Of a stretch of DNA of 64,000 nt, positions 53,801 to 64,000 are shown piece after piece. The position numbers were made by a program, and so were the translations under genes. Location: the NCBI GenBank assembly GCA_023807065.1, contig JAJJLU010003473.1:1-64000 (forward strand), in the 5' to 3' direction. Numbering within the stretch: position 1 is the stretch's first letter; every line of letters begins with the position of its first letter. Source of the DNA: Isotricha intestinalis (Eukaryota > Ciliophora > Litostomatea > Vestibuliferida > Isotrichidae). The notes beneath the pieces are model-generated. The model was not told the DNA's origin. It searched no databases and saw nothing but the letters and a program-made list of their open reading frames with translations.

Positions 53801-56800
53801 ATGTCCATAATTTCTCAGTCATCTTGTAATGATAAAAGTAATGAAAGTTCAATGACATTTTCAGAGGAAATTCCTTCAATTCAAAAAATAAATTTTCCTT
53901 CAGAAATTCAAAATCAATTAAATAACTTTTTTTCCATATCATTTAATAATTCAGTTTTAAATTCAAATATTCTTTTAAATAATTATGTTTCAGTTGAAAA
54001 TATTTTTTTATTTAAAGGAGTATTAATCACATCAAATGATATAAATGCAAAGTTTTATGCAATTGAGGCTCTAATATATTTATTTACTAATTATTCAAAT
54101 CAAATTTCTTCAACTGAAACTTTAGATATATACTCTAATTTAATGGCGCTTATTTTTAATTCAAATAATTCTTCTTTAAATCACTCATTTAATTGTCAAA
54201 TAAATTCAAATCAACAACAAAAAAAAATTTTATATAATTTAATGATAAAATTACTTTGTAGAATTGTAAGATTAAATTGGTTTCAAATAAGTGAAATGAA
54301 AAATATTTATGAAACTATTTTTAGTTATACAAATGAAGACTTTTCTTCATCCTTAATTATCCCTTTTGATATTTTCACAGAATTAATTTTTCAATTTCAA
54401 TCTTATGATGGAATAAAAAATGACTCAATTCAAATGAATAAATTTCAAAAAGTAGTTTCTGATTTTAAAGAAAATACTTTATTAAAAATATTTAATTATT
54501 CAATGACTGTTTTATTTTCCCTTTTTCAAAAGAAATTTAAAAGTGAAAATATGGTAGAATTTATGGGATATATAAATAAAGTGTCAAAATGCTTAAATGA
54601 ATGTATGGATTATGAAGAGGACTTAAATGCTAAAGAAGATAATTACTCTAAATATGAAATCAAACCTGTTTTTATTCCTAATAATAGAAAAAGATTAAAA
54701 GATAAAAAATTAGATATTGAAGTTTTATGTAATTTAGCTCAAAATTTATTTGATACTTATTCAACAATTTTAAAAGCAATAACAACTGATAATTCTATAT
54801 CTAATGAAAAAATGTTCAGAGAGAGTTCTAGTAGTTTAATATTACTTCAAAAATTATTAATTATGAAAGTTGTTTATTTAGATATTAATAAAATGCAATT
54901 ATTAAAAATTTATCAAGAAGGCTTAGGTAGTATTTTATTTAATAAAAATGGTTTTATTCATCATTCCTTAATTTGTGAAATGATTTATAATTTTAAAAAA
55001 AATTATACTTATCCTGATTTATTAGAAAATAATCAATTTTTTAATTGTATTTGTGATTTCACTAAGGAAACATTAAAAGAAATAAAAAATAATAAAAGAG
55101 AGGAGCTCATGAATGGTTTTATTTTTCTCTTAAGATTTTTTGGTTACTTTTCACATAATATTAAAAATTATTCAATCAAAAAAAAAGAAATTGAAGACAT
55201 TTTAAGTGAAATTTTGACTGAATTTTTACAAATTGATTTTAACAATTTCATTTCAAAAATTAATGATATTGTTTCTTCAGTTGGTTTATGTGGTGAAGGT
55301 GTTTTTGAAAATATTTTAAAATTAATTATAGAAAAAATTGATGAATCTGAAAAAAAACAAAATTTTATAAATTTATGTTTTAATATTAGATTTGGATGTG
55401 AAGTTTTAAAAAATAATTATAATATTTTAGAAGAGGAAAAAATTATTAATAAAATTGAAGAAAATGAATTACCCAAATTTTCCACAATCAGAATTGAAAG
55501 TGAATCCAAAGAAGAAATTTTAATTTCTCAATTTATTGGAATTATTTTTTCAATGATACAAAAAACTATTTTTCCAATTACAAATTCATTATTTAATACA
55601 ACACTTCTTCATTTTATTAAATTTTTTATTAAACATTTTTTGAATCCTTTTTTAAAAAATAAATTTATAAGTGTTTTTAGTTCTATAAATGAAAGTATTG
55701 AATGTTCTAATTCAAGTAATTTATTATGTTATCTTATTCAAATTATTTTAATGTTATCACAATGTGATCAAGAAAATAATAAAAATTTAATAATTAATAT
55801 TTTAAATTTAATTAAATCAAATATCTCTTTTGAAGATTCTTATATTACTAATGAAAATCGATATAAGATTTATATTGGTAAAATTTTATTAAAAGAAGAT
55901 GAATTAATAAAATCAGTTCAAGACTTATATATTTTATTATTAAATAATAGTGATTTTTTATCATTTAAATTAAGAAAAAAATTCCTTCAAACTTTTTTTT
56001 ATTTATATTTTAAAACTTCATTACCTTTTAATTTAGAAATTATATTTATCAATGGTGAAATAATGAAATTAAAAAATAAAGATAAAATATATTTAATTAA
56101 TATTATTGATTCTTTAGTTTCTTCAATAAATGAACCAGAAAATTATGAAAAAATGATAAATATATTAATGCCTTCATTAGAGGATTTAAAAACATTATTT
56201 TTATCAATGAATATTCAAAATATAAAAGAGATTATTTATATTTTAAAATTATTGAAAAATATTACTAAAAACCATTATAATAGAATTCAATTTTCACCTA
56301 GTTCAATTAATCCAATTAAATTATTTTCAATATTTATTCAAATTGTTAATCATTATTATAAATTAGCAAGTCAAGTTAAAGAAATAAAAAATGAAAATGA
56401 AAAATATCAATTACAAATTTTACCTATTTCCTATTTAATTTCAATATTTACTAATTTTTATAAAAATAAAATAATACAATTATCTACAATATTAAATTCT
56501 GATTTTGATTTAATAAAATTATTGTTTAATAATTTAAGTGATTTAATATTTAGTATTAATGTTACTGATAGTTTTGGTTATTTTTATAAATTTACAAATT
56601 TGTTCAAAGCTTTAAAAATAATTTATTGTGATTTCATAAAAGACTTTCCAAAAATTTGTGACCTATCAAAACTAAAATTAGTATTTCAAAGATTAATTTT
56701 ATCTTATGAATTAAATAATATATCAGAAATACTTTCAGATATTAATGATATAATTTATATTATTGGAAAATTAAAATTAGAAAATGATACAAATATTCAG

Positions 56801-57190
56801 TTTATCTTTGAAGATAATGAAATTAATGATTGGCTTAAAAGATTACTTTCTATTTTATTAAATAAAATTATGGTAGATGATGAATTAATTAGAGATAATA
56901 TTATTAACTTAGAACAAATTTCTAAAAGTATTTTTATTTTAAGTCAAATATATAAAGAATATTATAAAAATTTATTTGAAGAAATTTTAAAGAATTCAAG
57001 TTTAGAAGACTTTGAAAAAGAAAAAATAAAAAATTCTTTTGAAGATTTAAATAATTTTCAAACTAATTTTTCAAACTCAAGTGAATTTGAAAATAGTTTT
57101 ATAGATTATAACTTTTCTATATTTAGGACAAAAATAAAAGAATATTCCAGTAAAATTAAGGAAGTAATTATAAATCATATCAAAAAATAA
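53801..57190 (+). CDS. Exportin-7/4-like karyopherin beta
   Basis: A 1,129-residue all-helical protein, the size of an exportin, with HEAT-like helix pairs throughout. The most telling region is at about 205-250, where QMNKFQKVVSDFKENTLLKI and the following FNYSMTVLFS match the XPO7 (RanBP16) pattern KVVSDFRDTTLFDIF. An upstream block with KLLCRIVRLNWFQI also fits. Exportin-7 carries cargo out of, and into, the nucleus with Ran-GTP. The rest is diverged, so XPO4 or another member is possible. Start is the ATG at 53801. Stop is TAA. Confidence 0.65.
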   Translation: MSIISQSSCNDKSNESSMTFSEEIPSIQKINFPSEIQNQLNNFFSISFNNSVLNSNILLNNYVSVENIFLFKGVLITSNDINAKFYAIEALIYLFTNYSNQISSTETLDIYSNLMALIFNSNNSSLNHSFNCQINSNQQQKKILYNLMIKLLCRIVRLNWFQISEMKNIYETIFSYTNEDFSSSLIIPFDIFTELIFQFQSYDGIKNDSIQMNKFQKVVSDFKENTLLKIFNYSMTVLFSLFQKKFKSENMVEFMGYINKVSKCLNECMDYEEDLNAKEDNYSKYEIKPVFIPNNRKRLKDKKLDIEVLCNLAQNLFDTYSTILKAITTDNSISNEKMFRESSSSLILLQKLLIMKVVYLDINKMQLLKIYQEGLGSILFNKNGFIHHSLICEMIYNFKKNYTYPDLLENNQFFNCICDFTKETLKEIKNNKREELMNGFIFLLRFFGYFSHNIKNYSIKKKEIEDILSEILTEFLQIDFNNFISKINDIVSSVGLCGEGVFENILKLIIEKIDESEKKQNFINLCFNIRFGCEVLKNNYNILEEEKIINKIEENELPKFSTIRIESESKEEILISQFIGIIFSMIQKTIFPITNSLFNTTLLHFIKFFIKHFLNPFLKNKFISVFSSINESIECSNSSNLLCYLIQIILMLSQCDQENNKNLIINILNLIKSNISFEDSYITNENRYKIYIGKILLKEDELIKSVQDLYILLLNNSDFLSFKLRKKFLQTFFYLYFKTSLPFNLEIIFINGEIMKLKNKDKIYLINIIDSLVSSINEPENYEKMINILMPSLEDLKTLFLSMNIQNIKEIIYILKLLKNITKNHYNRIQFSPSSINPIKLFSIFIQIVNHYYKLASQVKEIKNENEKYQLQILPISYLISIFTNFYKNKIIQLSTILNSDFDLIKLLFNNLSDLIFSINVTDSFGYFYKFTNLFKALKIIYCDFIKDFPKICDLSKLKLVFQRLILSYELNNISEILSDINDIIYIIGKLKLENDTNIQFIFEDNEINDWLKRLLSILLNKIMVDDELIRDNIINLEQISKSIFILSQIYKEYYKNLFEEILKNSSLEDFEKEKIKNSFEDLNNFQTNFSNSSEFENSFIDYNFSIFRTKIKEYSSKIKEVIINHIKK

Positions 57191-58265
57191 ATTATTTTAT
57201 AACTTTTTTATATTTTCTTTTATTTATACATTTTTTTTCAAATTTTTCATTTACTCCATTTTATTAATTTTTTAACATATTTTAATATATCATTCGAAAT
57301 AAAATTTAAATTTTTTTGGGTTATATTAATTGTGTTATATATGTGATTCATTTTTTTCCAAAATAAAAACACAGAAAAATATCAAACTTAAAACATTTAA
57401 TCCAATATATAAAATATATCAATCTTTTTTCTTATAAAAAATAAGAAACACATATAATTTTGATTATTGATGAATTATAAATTAATTAACTAATTGAAAA
57501 GAAAAAGAATATTAGATTTTCATAGTGAATGTACTTCTATAGAAAAAATATCATTGTTCTAAAACGAAGAATTACTTTTTAAATGACAATAGAAGAGTTT
57601 ATATATATTTCCAAGAATGATATAAATTCATCAAAAAGAATTAATGAAAATTTTAGAACCATAATGAAATTCATTTAAATTGAGAAAATTTTTGTATTAA
57701 TTATGGATTTAAAATTACTATTTTTGAAAAAATTTTGTTCCTTCATTTTATGGAATTATAAATTGTTTTCAAATAAATATATTATTTTTATACCAAGAAA
57801 GTATAATATAATATTAAATTAGTATTACTTTTCCATTTTAATTTGCAATAATTTTTTTTCTTTTTTATGAGATCTTGTTAATAAGTTTATTATTGAGAAT
57901 AATTTCTAAGATTAAATAGTAGACATTTTTATTGAATTAAAATTCAAATTAAAAATTAATTTTTCATAATTTTCAATAATTTGATTTAATAATTGAGAAG
58001 ATTCATAAAACTATTTCTTTTTTATGTGATTTTTATTTTTTTAATTTTTTAAACAAGAAAATTAAGTCTAAAGTTTCATTAATTTCTTTAATTAAACTTA
58101 AAATATTATTTTTAAATATATATTCAAGGAAAGTTTTTTAATAATAAATTCTACTTTTCAAATTGAAAATATTTAAAACTATAAAACATTTATAATATTA
58201 TATTATAAAACAAATGATTTATTAAATATTCAAGTTTAAATCTAAACAAAAACTTTTATTTTTAT
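57191..58265. other. Long AT-rich spacer with a possible plus-strand gene relic
   Basis: The first 300 bases look like a 3' flank. At about 57500-57870, plus-strand frames give short open pieces such as LDFHSECTSIEKISLF and MDLKLLFLKKFCSFILWNY, separated by stops and a shift. Composition is a bit GC-richer than the flanks. I regard it as a weak gene relic; nothing else is seen to 58265. Confidence 0.3.
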
Positions 58266-58846
58266 TCATCAAGCATTGTTATTATTGTTTGGATCTTCTA
58301 TATAAATTATATTTGATTATATTCGATTAAAATTGATTTTTTTATTTTTATAAATTGTAAATAAATCAAATTTACAAATTGGGCAGAAATTTTTCTTTGT
58401 TCAATTGTAGAATTAATTAAACAATTTAAATGAAAATAATGTTTACAAGGAGTTAAACGAATTGTTTTTTTTTGGTTGAATTTTTCTAAGCAAACAAGAT
58501 TCTTCAGAAATTACTTTTTCTTTTGAAAAAATAATATATTTTATATCATGAGCAAATAAATAATTTTATTTTTTTTTTTCATATAAACTTCTTTTTTGAT
58601 ATTTTTTGTTATTCTATTATTTCTTTTCTTCTATTTATTATTATTTTTCTTTTATATAAAAATAAACAAATCAAAAAAGTTAATTAAAAATAAAATTGTT
58701 ACACATATTGCAATTGTTGTGGCATTTTTAGAACAAATAAAACTTGATTTATGAGCTCTACAATAATCTTTACTTCCAAATTCTTATTCTTTTCTTGGTG
58801 AAATTTTATTTATTATTGAGAAAAATACAAACAAAAAAATTTTCAT
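58266..58846 (-). pseudogene. Relic of a membrane-anchored RING-finger gene
   Basis: On the minus strand, an ATG at 58846 opens a hydrophobic start like a signal peptide. Further on are a Cys-containing segment, a hydrophobic stretch and a basic stretch. Then comes a RING half: VCLEKF...RLTPCKHYFHLNCLI, with C.H.FH..C spacing. Finally FCPICKFDLF supplies the last Cys pair, but in another frame. Several TAA and one TAG interrupt the frame and at least one shift separates the two RING halves. The end is a double TGA. The order (signal, membrane segment, RING) recalls transmembrane RING-H2 ligases. Exact frame changes are uncertain by hand; short introns might explain part, but not all, of the damage. 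Confidence 0.5.
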
Positions 58847-59169
58847 TTTTATATTATTGAAAAATAAAACAAAAATATTTTAAATAAAAATTAAAATTAT
58901 CATTAAGAAAAAAATATTTTTTGACTTATTGATTGATTGAATATCTTAAGAAATTAATTATTCTTTTGTTTTCATTCATAAAATTTATTGATCAATGTAA
59001 ACAAATATCATCTCTTATAATTGTCCCTTGTAAAACAAAAATTTTATCATAAGCCTATTAAACAAAAAAAGTAAAAAAATATTTAAAATTCTTCAAAAAA
59101 ATCTATTACTTTAAAATCATAAAAAATAAAAACTAAAAAAATCCCAAAAAAATAATAAATAAAAATAAA
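58847..59169. other. Promoter-side spacer, no gene seen
   Basis: About 320 AT-rich bases upstream of the axonemal protein gene; no coding or RNA signal. Confidence 0.45.
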
Positions 59170-59964
59170 ATGAAAATGTTGGAAGTTACAATAAACGGAA
59201 CAAAAACAAAAGTACCTCCATGTACATGTGGAAAATGCATAGTACGTCGTCTTCGAAAGGACTTTTTCAACCCTCTTCCATATGGAAAGAACTTAAATAC
59301 AACATATAAAGATGACTACGACTGGAAAACAAATGACCCAGAGAATCCTGACGACATATACAACAGATCAAAGCACAATGCCTTTGAAGGAGCTTACAAA
59401 GAACACATCCCAACTTCATTAATATCAACAATGAAAATGGATTATAAACCATTTAAAGTGAAACAAGATCCAAAACCAAAGGAAGTAGAAGAACCATATA
59501 AAATTCCCTTTATGGGTAAATCTACATATAAGCGTCAATATCCTAATTGGGGAGCAATGGTTCCTGTTCCTGATTCAGAAGAAGATAAAATTCCTGAAAT
59601 TAATGTTCCTTTAAGAGGAGTGCCTAATTATACTGAAAGTTACCCTGCTTATGATCCTAAATATTATAAAGGAAGAGAACCTCTTGATTTTGCTAAAGCT
59701 ACTTTGAAGTTTTATGGTGATTTAGATCCTAGAACTACTTATGGTGATGATTATACTGAAAAAGATTTAAATGATCCTAATTATTTCCCTAAAGATCCAC
59801 TAATTAATACTGCTAAAGGAGAAAATACTGCTTTGATTCCTGCTGATAATGCTCCTGGAGTTTTTGATACTACTTATAAGAAAGATTATATTAAGTGGGG
59901 AAATGATATGTGTGAGTTGAGGAAATATTTGAATGCTAGAGGAATGAGGTATTTGGTTATTTAA
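59170..59964 (+). CDS. SAXO/FAM154-like axonemal microtubule protein
   Basis: A 264-residue protein with a Cys-rich start (CTCGKC) and at least five repeats around a Tyr pair: LNTTYKDDYDWK, KSTYKRQYPNW, VPNYTESYPAYD, RTTYGDDYTEKD and FDTTYKKDYIKW. This T.Y..DY..W pattern resembles the Mn motifs of SAXO proteins, which stabilise microtubules in cilia and basal bodies, and similar microtubule inner proteins. There is no long helix or enzyme motif. The first 250 bases use many C-ending codons (AAC, GAC, TAC, ATC, CAC) and are GC-richer than any neighbour, while the rest uses T-ending codons. This may mean high expression or a mixed history. Start could be either of two ATGs two codons apart. Confidence 0.72.
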   Translation: MKMLEVTINGTKTKVPPCTCGKCIVRRLRKDFFNPLPYGKNLNTTYKDDYDWKTNDPENPDDIYNRSKHNAFEGAYKEHIPTSLISTMKMDYKPFKVKQDPKPKEVEEPYKIPFMGKSTYKRQYPNWGAMVPVPDSEEDKIPEINVPLRGVPNYTESYPAYDPKYYKGREPLDFAKATLKFYGDLDPRTTYGDDYTEKDLNDPNYFPKDPLINTAKGENTALIPADNAPGVFDTTYKKDYIKWGNDMCELRKYLNARGMRYLVI

Positions 59965-60229
59965 ATTTTGGTTTTTCAATTTTTTTATTCATTTTTTTTT
60001 TGAAAAGGATTTGTTTTATAGTTTTTGTTTTTTTTTTTATATTAATTAATGTCTTAAGATAAGAAGAAAAGATTATAATTTATTTATCTAATTTTATTAA
60101 ATTAAGGAAAATTTAATGAAAAAATATAATATTTGAATATTTAAATAAATTTTTTATATAAAGAAATATATTTTATTAATTAACGAATATTTGAAAAAAA
60201 TTGTTTTCAAATAAAAACAAATTGAAAGT

Positions 60230-61070
60230 TTATGATTGTTCAAAATAATGATTATTTGTTCTATATTTTGAATTTTGTAAAATATTCTGAAGATTTTTTC
60301 TTCTTGTATTTAAACCACCATAAGAAGTTTGAGGTCTTGATAAATTTACTCTTTAATTTTGTTCAAAATTTATTCTTGGCCAGGTAATTTATCATTATCA
60401 ATACTTTTATCACTATTTTTTTTTGTTTATTTTCTTCATCTGGTTTTGATTTGTACTTATATTAATTAAAATATAAGTTAATTCATCAATAAATATTTAT
60501 TTGGATTTTTCCTTTTTCTTTTATTTATAATATTTTCATTCTTGTTTTCATTTATATTACTTTCTTTCTCTTTCTCTTTATTTTCAATTTTTTCTTTTAT
60601 TTTTTTTCATATCTATAATATTAATTTAACACAATTTTGTTCCAATAGCATTATTAAATGAGATAGTTCCTTTATTATTAAAATAACCACTAGTTTTATT
60701 AAAATTTAAAATTGTTTAATTTAATAATATTGTTATTATCATACTTATTCCTTGTCTAATTTTTGGTAAATGAAAAATTTTTAAGTTTTGAATTTTCATC
60801 ATCATTTTTAATTTGTGCGTTTAAATTATTAAATTCAAAATAAGGAGAATTATTTAAATTATTCATTTGTGCATTTTGATAATTATTTAAATTTATTTTT
60901 GTATTTGTATTATCATTTAAATCAATAGAATTTTTAATTCTAAAAACATTTTCAAATATAATTCCTGGTTTTTCCTTCTCATCCTGAGTTTTATTTTCTT
61001 TATTTAAATTATTATTTAATATATTTCTTTCTCCTTCTTTATAATTTCTTGAAGAAGCAAATGAATATTT
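60230..61070 (-). pseudogene. Decayed paralogue of the neighbouring gene at 61319-62437
   Basis: The minus strand has a long open piece of about 100 codons at the 5' side, starting near 61063 with SFASSRNYKEGERNILNN and running through NTNTKINLNNYQNAQMNN. It is followed by broken pieces such as FHLPKIRQGI and FNKTSGYFNNKGTISFNN, and an end with SRPQTSYGGLNTRRKNLQN and then TAA. That end closely matches NKRPPTSYGGVKDREKSIQN near the end of the intact gene just downstream. At least three frame shifts and several stops separate the pieces, and I found no GTA...TAG introns that would join them. Most likely a tandem duplicate that has decayed. Confidence 0.55.
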
Positions 61071-61318
61071 GTTCTAAAATTAGTGGAATTAAACTTTAAT
61101 TCTAAATTTTTATAATAATATCTAAATTAAACTCACTCAATAATCTATTATGGGGATTGTAAAAAAATTGAGTTTATTTTTTAAATTAATTTGCATAAAA
61201 TAATTGTTAAAATATATAATATAAAAAACAAAAAAACATTTTTTATGTTTCATTAAACAAATAAACAGACCGTCAATAATACTATAAATAAGTTAAAATC
61301 ATTTTTTACAAAATTGGT

Positions 61319-62437
61319 TTAAATAAATGTTTTCTTATTTTTTTTCTTTATTTTTTCTCTTAAAGAATTTTGAATACTTTTTTCTCTATCTTTAACTCCT
61401 CCATAACTTGTTGGAGGTCTTTTATTAATAAAAATATTTCGAATTTTTATTTCACCTTCTTTATTTTCTTCATTTTTTTCATCTTTATAAATTTCAAATT
61501 TTTTATTTAATAAAACTTCACAATTATTTTTTGTTTCAAATCTATTTTCTTCTGTTATTAATTGTTTTTTTTCTATTAATTCATTTTTAACAATTTCTCT
61601 TTTAACTTGCAATTTTCCTTTATTATCAACATTTAGTAATAAATCATTTATTTCTTCGATAAAACTGTCATCATTATTTTCTATTATATTTATTTTTTTA
61701 TGAGATTTTATTCCTTCTTTATCTTTTTTTACAATTGTTCTATTATTGTTTTGTTCAATTTTATTAAAAACTCTTAATGATTTATTATCTAATCTTTCTG
61801 AATTTACAATATTATTTGATTTTTGATGAAATTTTATTTTCTTTATATCTCCTAATCTTACTTTTTTCAATTTATTTATAAAAACATTCATATTAATATT
61901 ATTATTTGTATGAAGAATATTAACATTATTATTTAAGTTGTTATGATTATTATCATTATTATTTGTTATTTTTATATTATTTAAATCTAAATTTTGATTA
62001 ATAATTGAACTAATTTTAGGAAATTTTTCGTTAAATACATTTAGTTTTTTTATTTTTGAAAAATAATGATAATTTATATTGAAAAATCTCTGATTATTGC
62101 TTTGATAATAATTAGAATCTAATTTATTAAAGTCTTCAGTTGCATTTCTAATTATCTCTTGAGAAGGTACTCTTGATTTATTAAATTTAATTTTTTGTTC
62201 ATAATTTTCTTTATTTACACTTCTTTTTAAACCATTTTCTTGAGTATTTTGTAAAATATTGTTTTTCAATTTTTGATGCAATCTATAATCTTTATTGTTA
62301 TCACAAGTTTCAGTTAGATTTACATGATTTAATAATGAGGAATCTTGAGTTTTTTTTATTTTTTGTTGAAAAAGGTAAAAATCATTGAATTTTCTTTGAG
62401 TATTATCTGCATATATTGTAAATTTACTTTTTCTCAT
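61319..62437 (-). CDS. Hypothetical Asn-rich protein with C-terminal RPPTSYGG motif
   Basis: A 372-residue protein of unknown function. It is basic and disordered (N, K and I-rich) with a polar Asn run at about 155-180. Weak helices occur around FINKLKKVRLGDIKKIKF and in the E/K-rich region at 260-330. The last 40 residues carry a compact motif, FINKRPPTSYGGVKDREKS, which recurs in the broken copy at 60230-61070, so that motif is the likely functional part. The frame is clean from ATG to TAA, with no break over 372 codons. It could be a short linear-motif protein; no domain is recognised. Confidence 0.6.
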   Translation of the reverse strand: MRKSKFTIYADNTQRKFNDFYLFQQKIKKTQDSSLLNHVNLTETCDNNKDYRLHQKLKNNILQNTQENGLKRSVNKENYEQKIKFNKSRVPSQEIIRNATEDFNKLDSNYYQSNNQRFFNINYHYFSKIKKLNVFNEKFPKISSIINQNLDLNNIKITNNNDNNHNNLNNNVNILHTNNNINMNVFINKLKKVRLGDIKKIKFHQKSNNIVNSERLDNKSLRVFNKIEQNNNRTIVKKDKEGIKSHKKINIIENNDDSFIEEINDLLLNVDNKGKLQVKREIVKNELIEKKQLITEENRFETKNNCEVLLNKKFEIYKDEKNEENKEGEIKIRNIFINKRPPTSYGGVKDREKSIQNSLREKIKKKNKKTFI

Positions 62438-62556
62438 TTTATTTTTTTTAAATAAAAAATAATCAATAGAAAATATTATAATTATTATATTCCCTTAAAA
62501 AATTATTTAATATAAATATAAATAAATATAAGTCATTTATTTTAATAAATCAATGA

Positions 62557-63810
62557 TGAATTTTTAAAAATCCAACTCTTATTCTTAGTGAAGATTTAAA
62601 AAACGAGCTTTTTAATTCTGATAATTCTAATATTCTTTAATATTATAAATTTAAAGTATGGAATTAAAGGAGAATACATTAAATATATGAAACAATGATA
62701 AACTATACATATTATCATTTATAATGAAATTAAATCAATTCAATATATATTTAAAAATTGACATGAAACAATAAATGATGATGAAATAATATTTTTGATT
62801 CATTATTAAAGAAAGGATGTTCTAAAAATATTATTTTTACAAATAAGGTATTAATTATTTTTTTTCTAAAAGTTTCGAAAAATATCCTAAAAATGAAAGA
62901 ATATTTTCCTCAATTCTCTTTAATTATCGTCTCACATTGATAAAATAATTTTTAGAAATTGTTATACAATAAAATTCTTATAAGTTTAAATGAAATTTAG
63001 TTTGGATAATTTTATTGATGAATGAAAACAAAATAATTAAAAATAACTTTTAGATTTATTAATTTCCTTTTTTGAAAATATAAAATTATTTCAATACTAT
63101 TTCTATTCTAATTATTGAAAATATTTTTTATTAATAATAAAAAACTAGTTTATTTTGCAACATAAAGAAAAAAATTTGAATTTGATTAATACTATTCCGA
63201 ATAATCTCAAAAAACTAATAATTCACTTGAATCAAGTAGAATTTATGAATATGAAGAAAATTTAGCTTTTCTTAATCTTATTTAAAAAAAAATATATATA
63301 AAAAATTATCATTTTCTTTTAATGAAAAAACTCTCTCGAAAATTAAAAAAATGTTCAAAATTTGAGAAATACAAAAAATAAGCTGATATTTTTTTTCTTC
63401 TTATCCGAATTGCATCGAAAGTAGTTTATATTGTTTTATTAATTTTTTTATTTTCTTTCAATGAATATATAATGTATTTTAAATTAAATATTGATAATTT
63501 GTTTATATTTAGGAGTATAATTAAGATAAATTGAATACTTACCAAAAAAATATCTTCAATTATATGCCATAAAATAATTAGTAAAAGTCTTTTTTATATT
63601 AATGTCAAGTGTTTATGATATATTTCTTATTAAAGTATTAGAAGACCTATATAATGCTTTTTTTAAAGATTTTAAATTACAAAACAGTCTTTTTATTTTA
63701 TGTCATATTGATAATGAGGAATTGTTTGGAAATACTTAAAAAAATAAAAATAATGCAGTTATAGATTTACTCTAAAACATCTTAGTTATTTACCACAAAG
63801 TTCATTAAAG
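62557..63810 (+). pseudogene. Probable gene relic on the plus strand, family unknown
   Basis: Plus-strand frames here show coding-like pieces with fewer stops than base composition predicts, interrupted by stops and frame changes. One piece at about 63238-63535 runs about 98 codons with only two TAA before TGA; it includes RIYEYEENLAFLNLI and ADIFFLLIRIASKVVYIVL. Another, from the ATG at 63602, reads SSVYDIFLIKVLEDLYNAFF and stops after about 45 codons. A short piece near 62570 reads NPTLILSEDLKNELFNSDNS. I see no way to join them with short introns into one frame. The ancestor cannot be named. Confidence 0.35.
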
Positions 63811-63920
63811 ATTCTTATACTATAAAAGTTTAATTTTTATAATTTTAGATGAAAAGTTTTTATTTTTTTAAAAAATTAATTGATTATTTGAAATTAATGT
63901 TTCCATTTTTTAATAAAAAT

Positions 63921-63939
63921 TATATATATATATATATAT
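63921..63939. repeat. (TA)n dinucleotide repeat
   Basis: A short perfect TA repeat of about nine units near the right edge. No gene is seen around it. Confidence 0.85.
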
Positions 63940-64000
63940 TTATATTTAATATAAATAATATGCATATAATCTACATAAATATCTTAAATATAAAATTCAT

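Noticed and set aside
45361..63810. The idea that some spacers hold genes in a second code with TAA and TAG as Gln and only TGA as stop
   Set aside because: All intact genes here spell Gln as CAA or CAG and end in TAA, TAG or TGA. The count of TAA/TAG in the suspect frames is close to random expectation, other frames look as protein-like, and the relics also contain TGA and frame shifts. Decay by C-to-T change is simpler.

Overview
The window looks like nuclear DNA of a ciliated or flagellated protist with an extremely AT-rich genome. Coding regions are roughly 15-25% GC by eye, and the spacers are poorer still. Several signs show it is eukaryotic: genes are monocistronic with their own spacers, some are split by tiny introns, and the products are eukaryote-specific (SRP19, eS29/RPS29, eIF2B-epsilon, APC8/CDC23, ADA2, GRASP, kinesin-9, an exportin). 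Kinesin-9 and a SAXO-like axonemal protein point to motile cilia. The introns (27-35 nt, GTA...AG, mostly TAG) and the protein set (transmembrane PAS proteins, calpain-like proteins, calcyphosin-type EF-hand proteins) fit a ciliate best. TAA is the usual stop, but TAG and TGA also end genes, so the code is the standard one. That would suit a ciliate lineage that kept the standard code, but I cannot name the organism. Other AT-rich anaerobic protists remain possible.

Layout, left to right. 1-2958: 5' part of a transmembrane PAS protein that runs off the left edge in a run of about 43 Asn codons. 3.1-6.3 kb: WD40 protein and a calpain-like pseudoprotease. 6.5-12.6 kb: SRP19 (three exons), kinesin-9, eIF2B-epsilon, GRASP and RPS29. 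12.9-19.8 kb: long coiled-coil protein, Pho80-like cyclin, tandem calcyphosin-type EF-hand protein, two-exon zinc-finger protein. 20.2-29.6 kb: secreted LTA4H-like M1 peptidase, FCP1/SCP-type phosphatase with a very long N-terminus, a small two-exon gene, a coiled-coil protein and a ubiquitin-like protein. 29.8-33.1 kb: one 1,079-residue protein kinase in three exons. 33.2-36.2 kb: a decayed gene, a SECp43-like RRM protein and a PX protein. 36.5-49.8 kb: two more calpain-like pseudoproteases, a secreted repeat protein, a RING/TRAF-type protein and two unknowns. 50.1-57.2 kb: APC8/CDC23, ADA2 and an exportin. 57.2-64 kb: mostly gene relics, plus a SAXO-like protein and one hypothetical gene.

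Most genes are housekeeping, cytoskeletal or signalling genes with no operon logic. The most notable observations are: (i) three calpain-fold proteins, all on the minus strand and all lacking the catalytic cysteine; (ii) seven ultra-short introns, every one of which introduces an in-frame stop if retained; (iii) a 5'-to-3' shift within genes from A-ending to T-ending synonymous codons; and (iv) several decayed gene copies in the long spacers, one of them apparently a broken paralogue of its intact neighbour.

Some genes have a TTG upstream of the first in-frame ATG; I started these at the ATG. All domain calls are from reading the sequence, without database searches.
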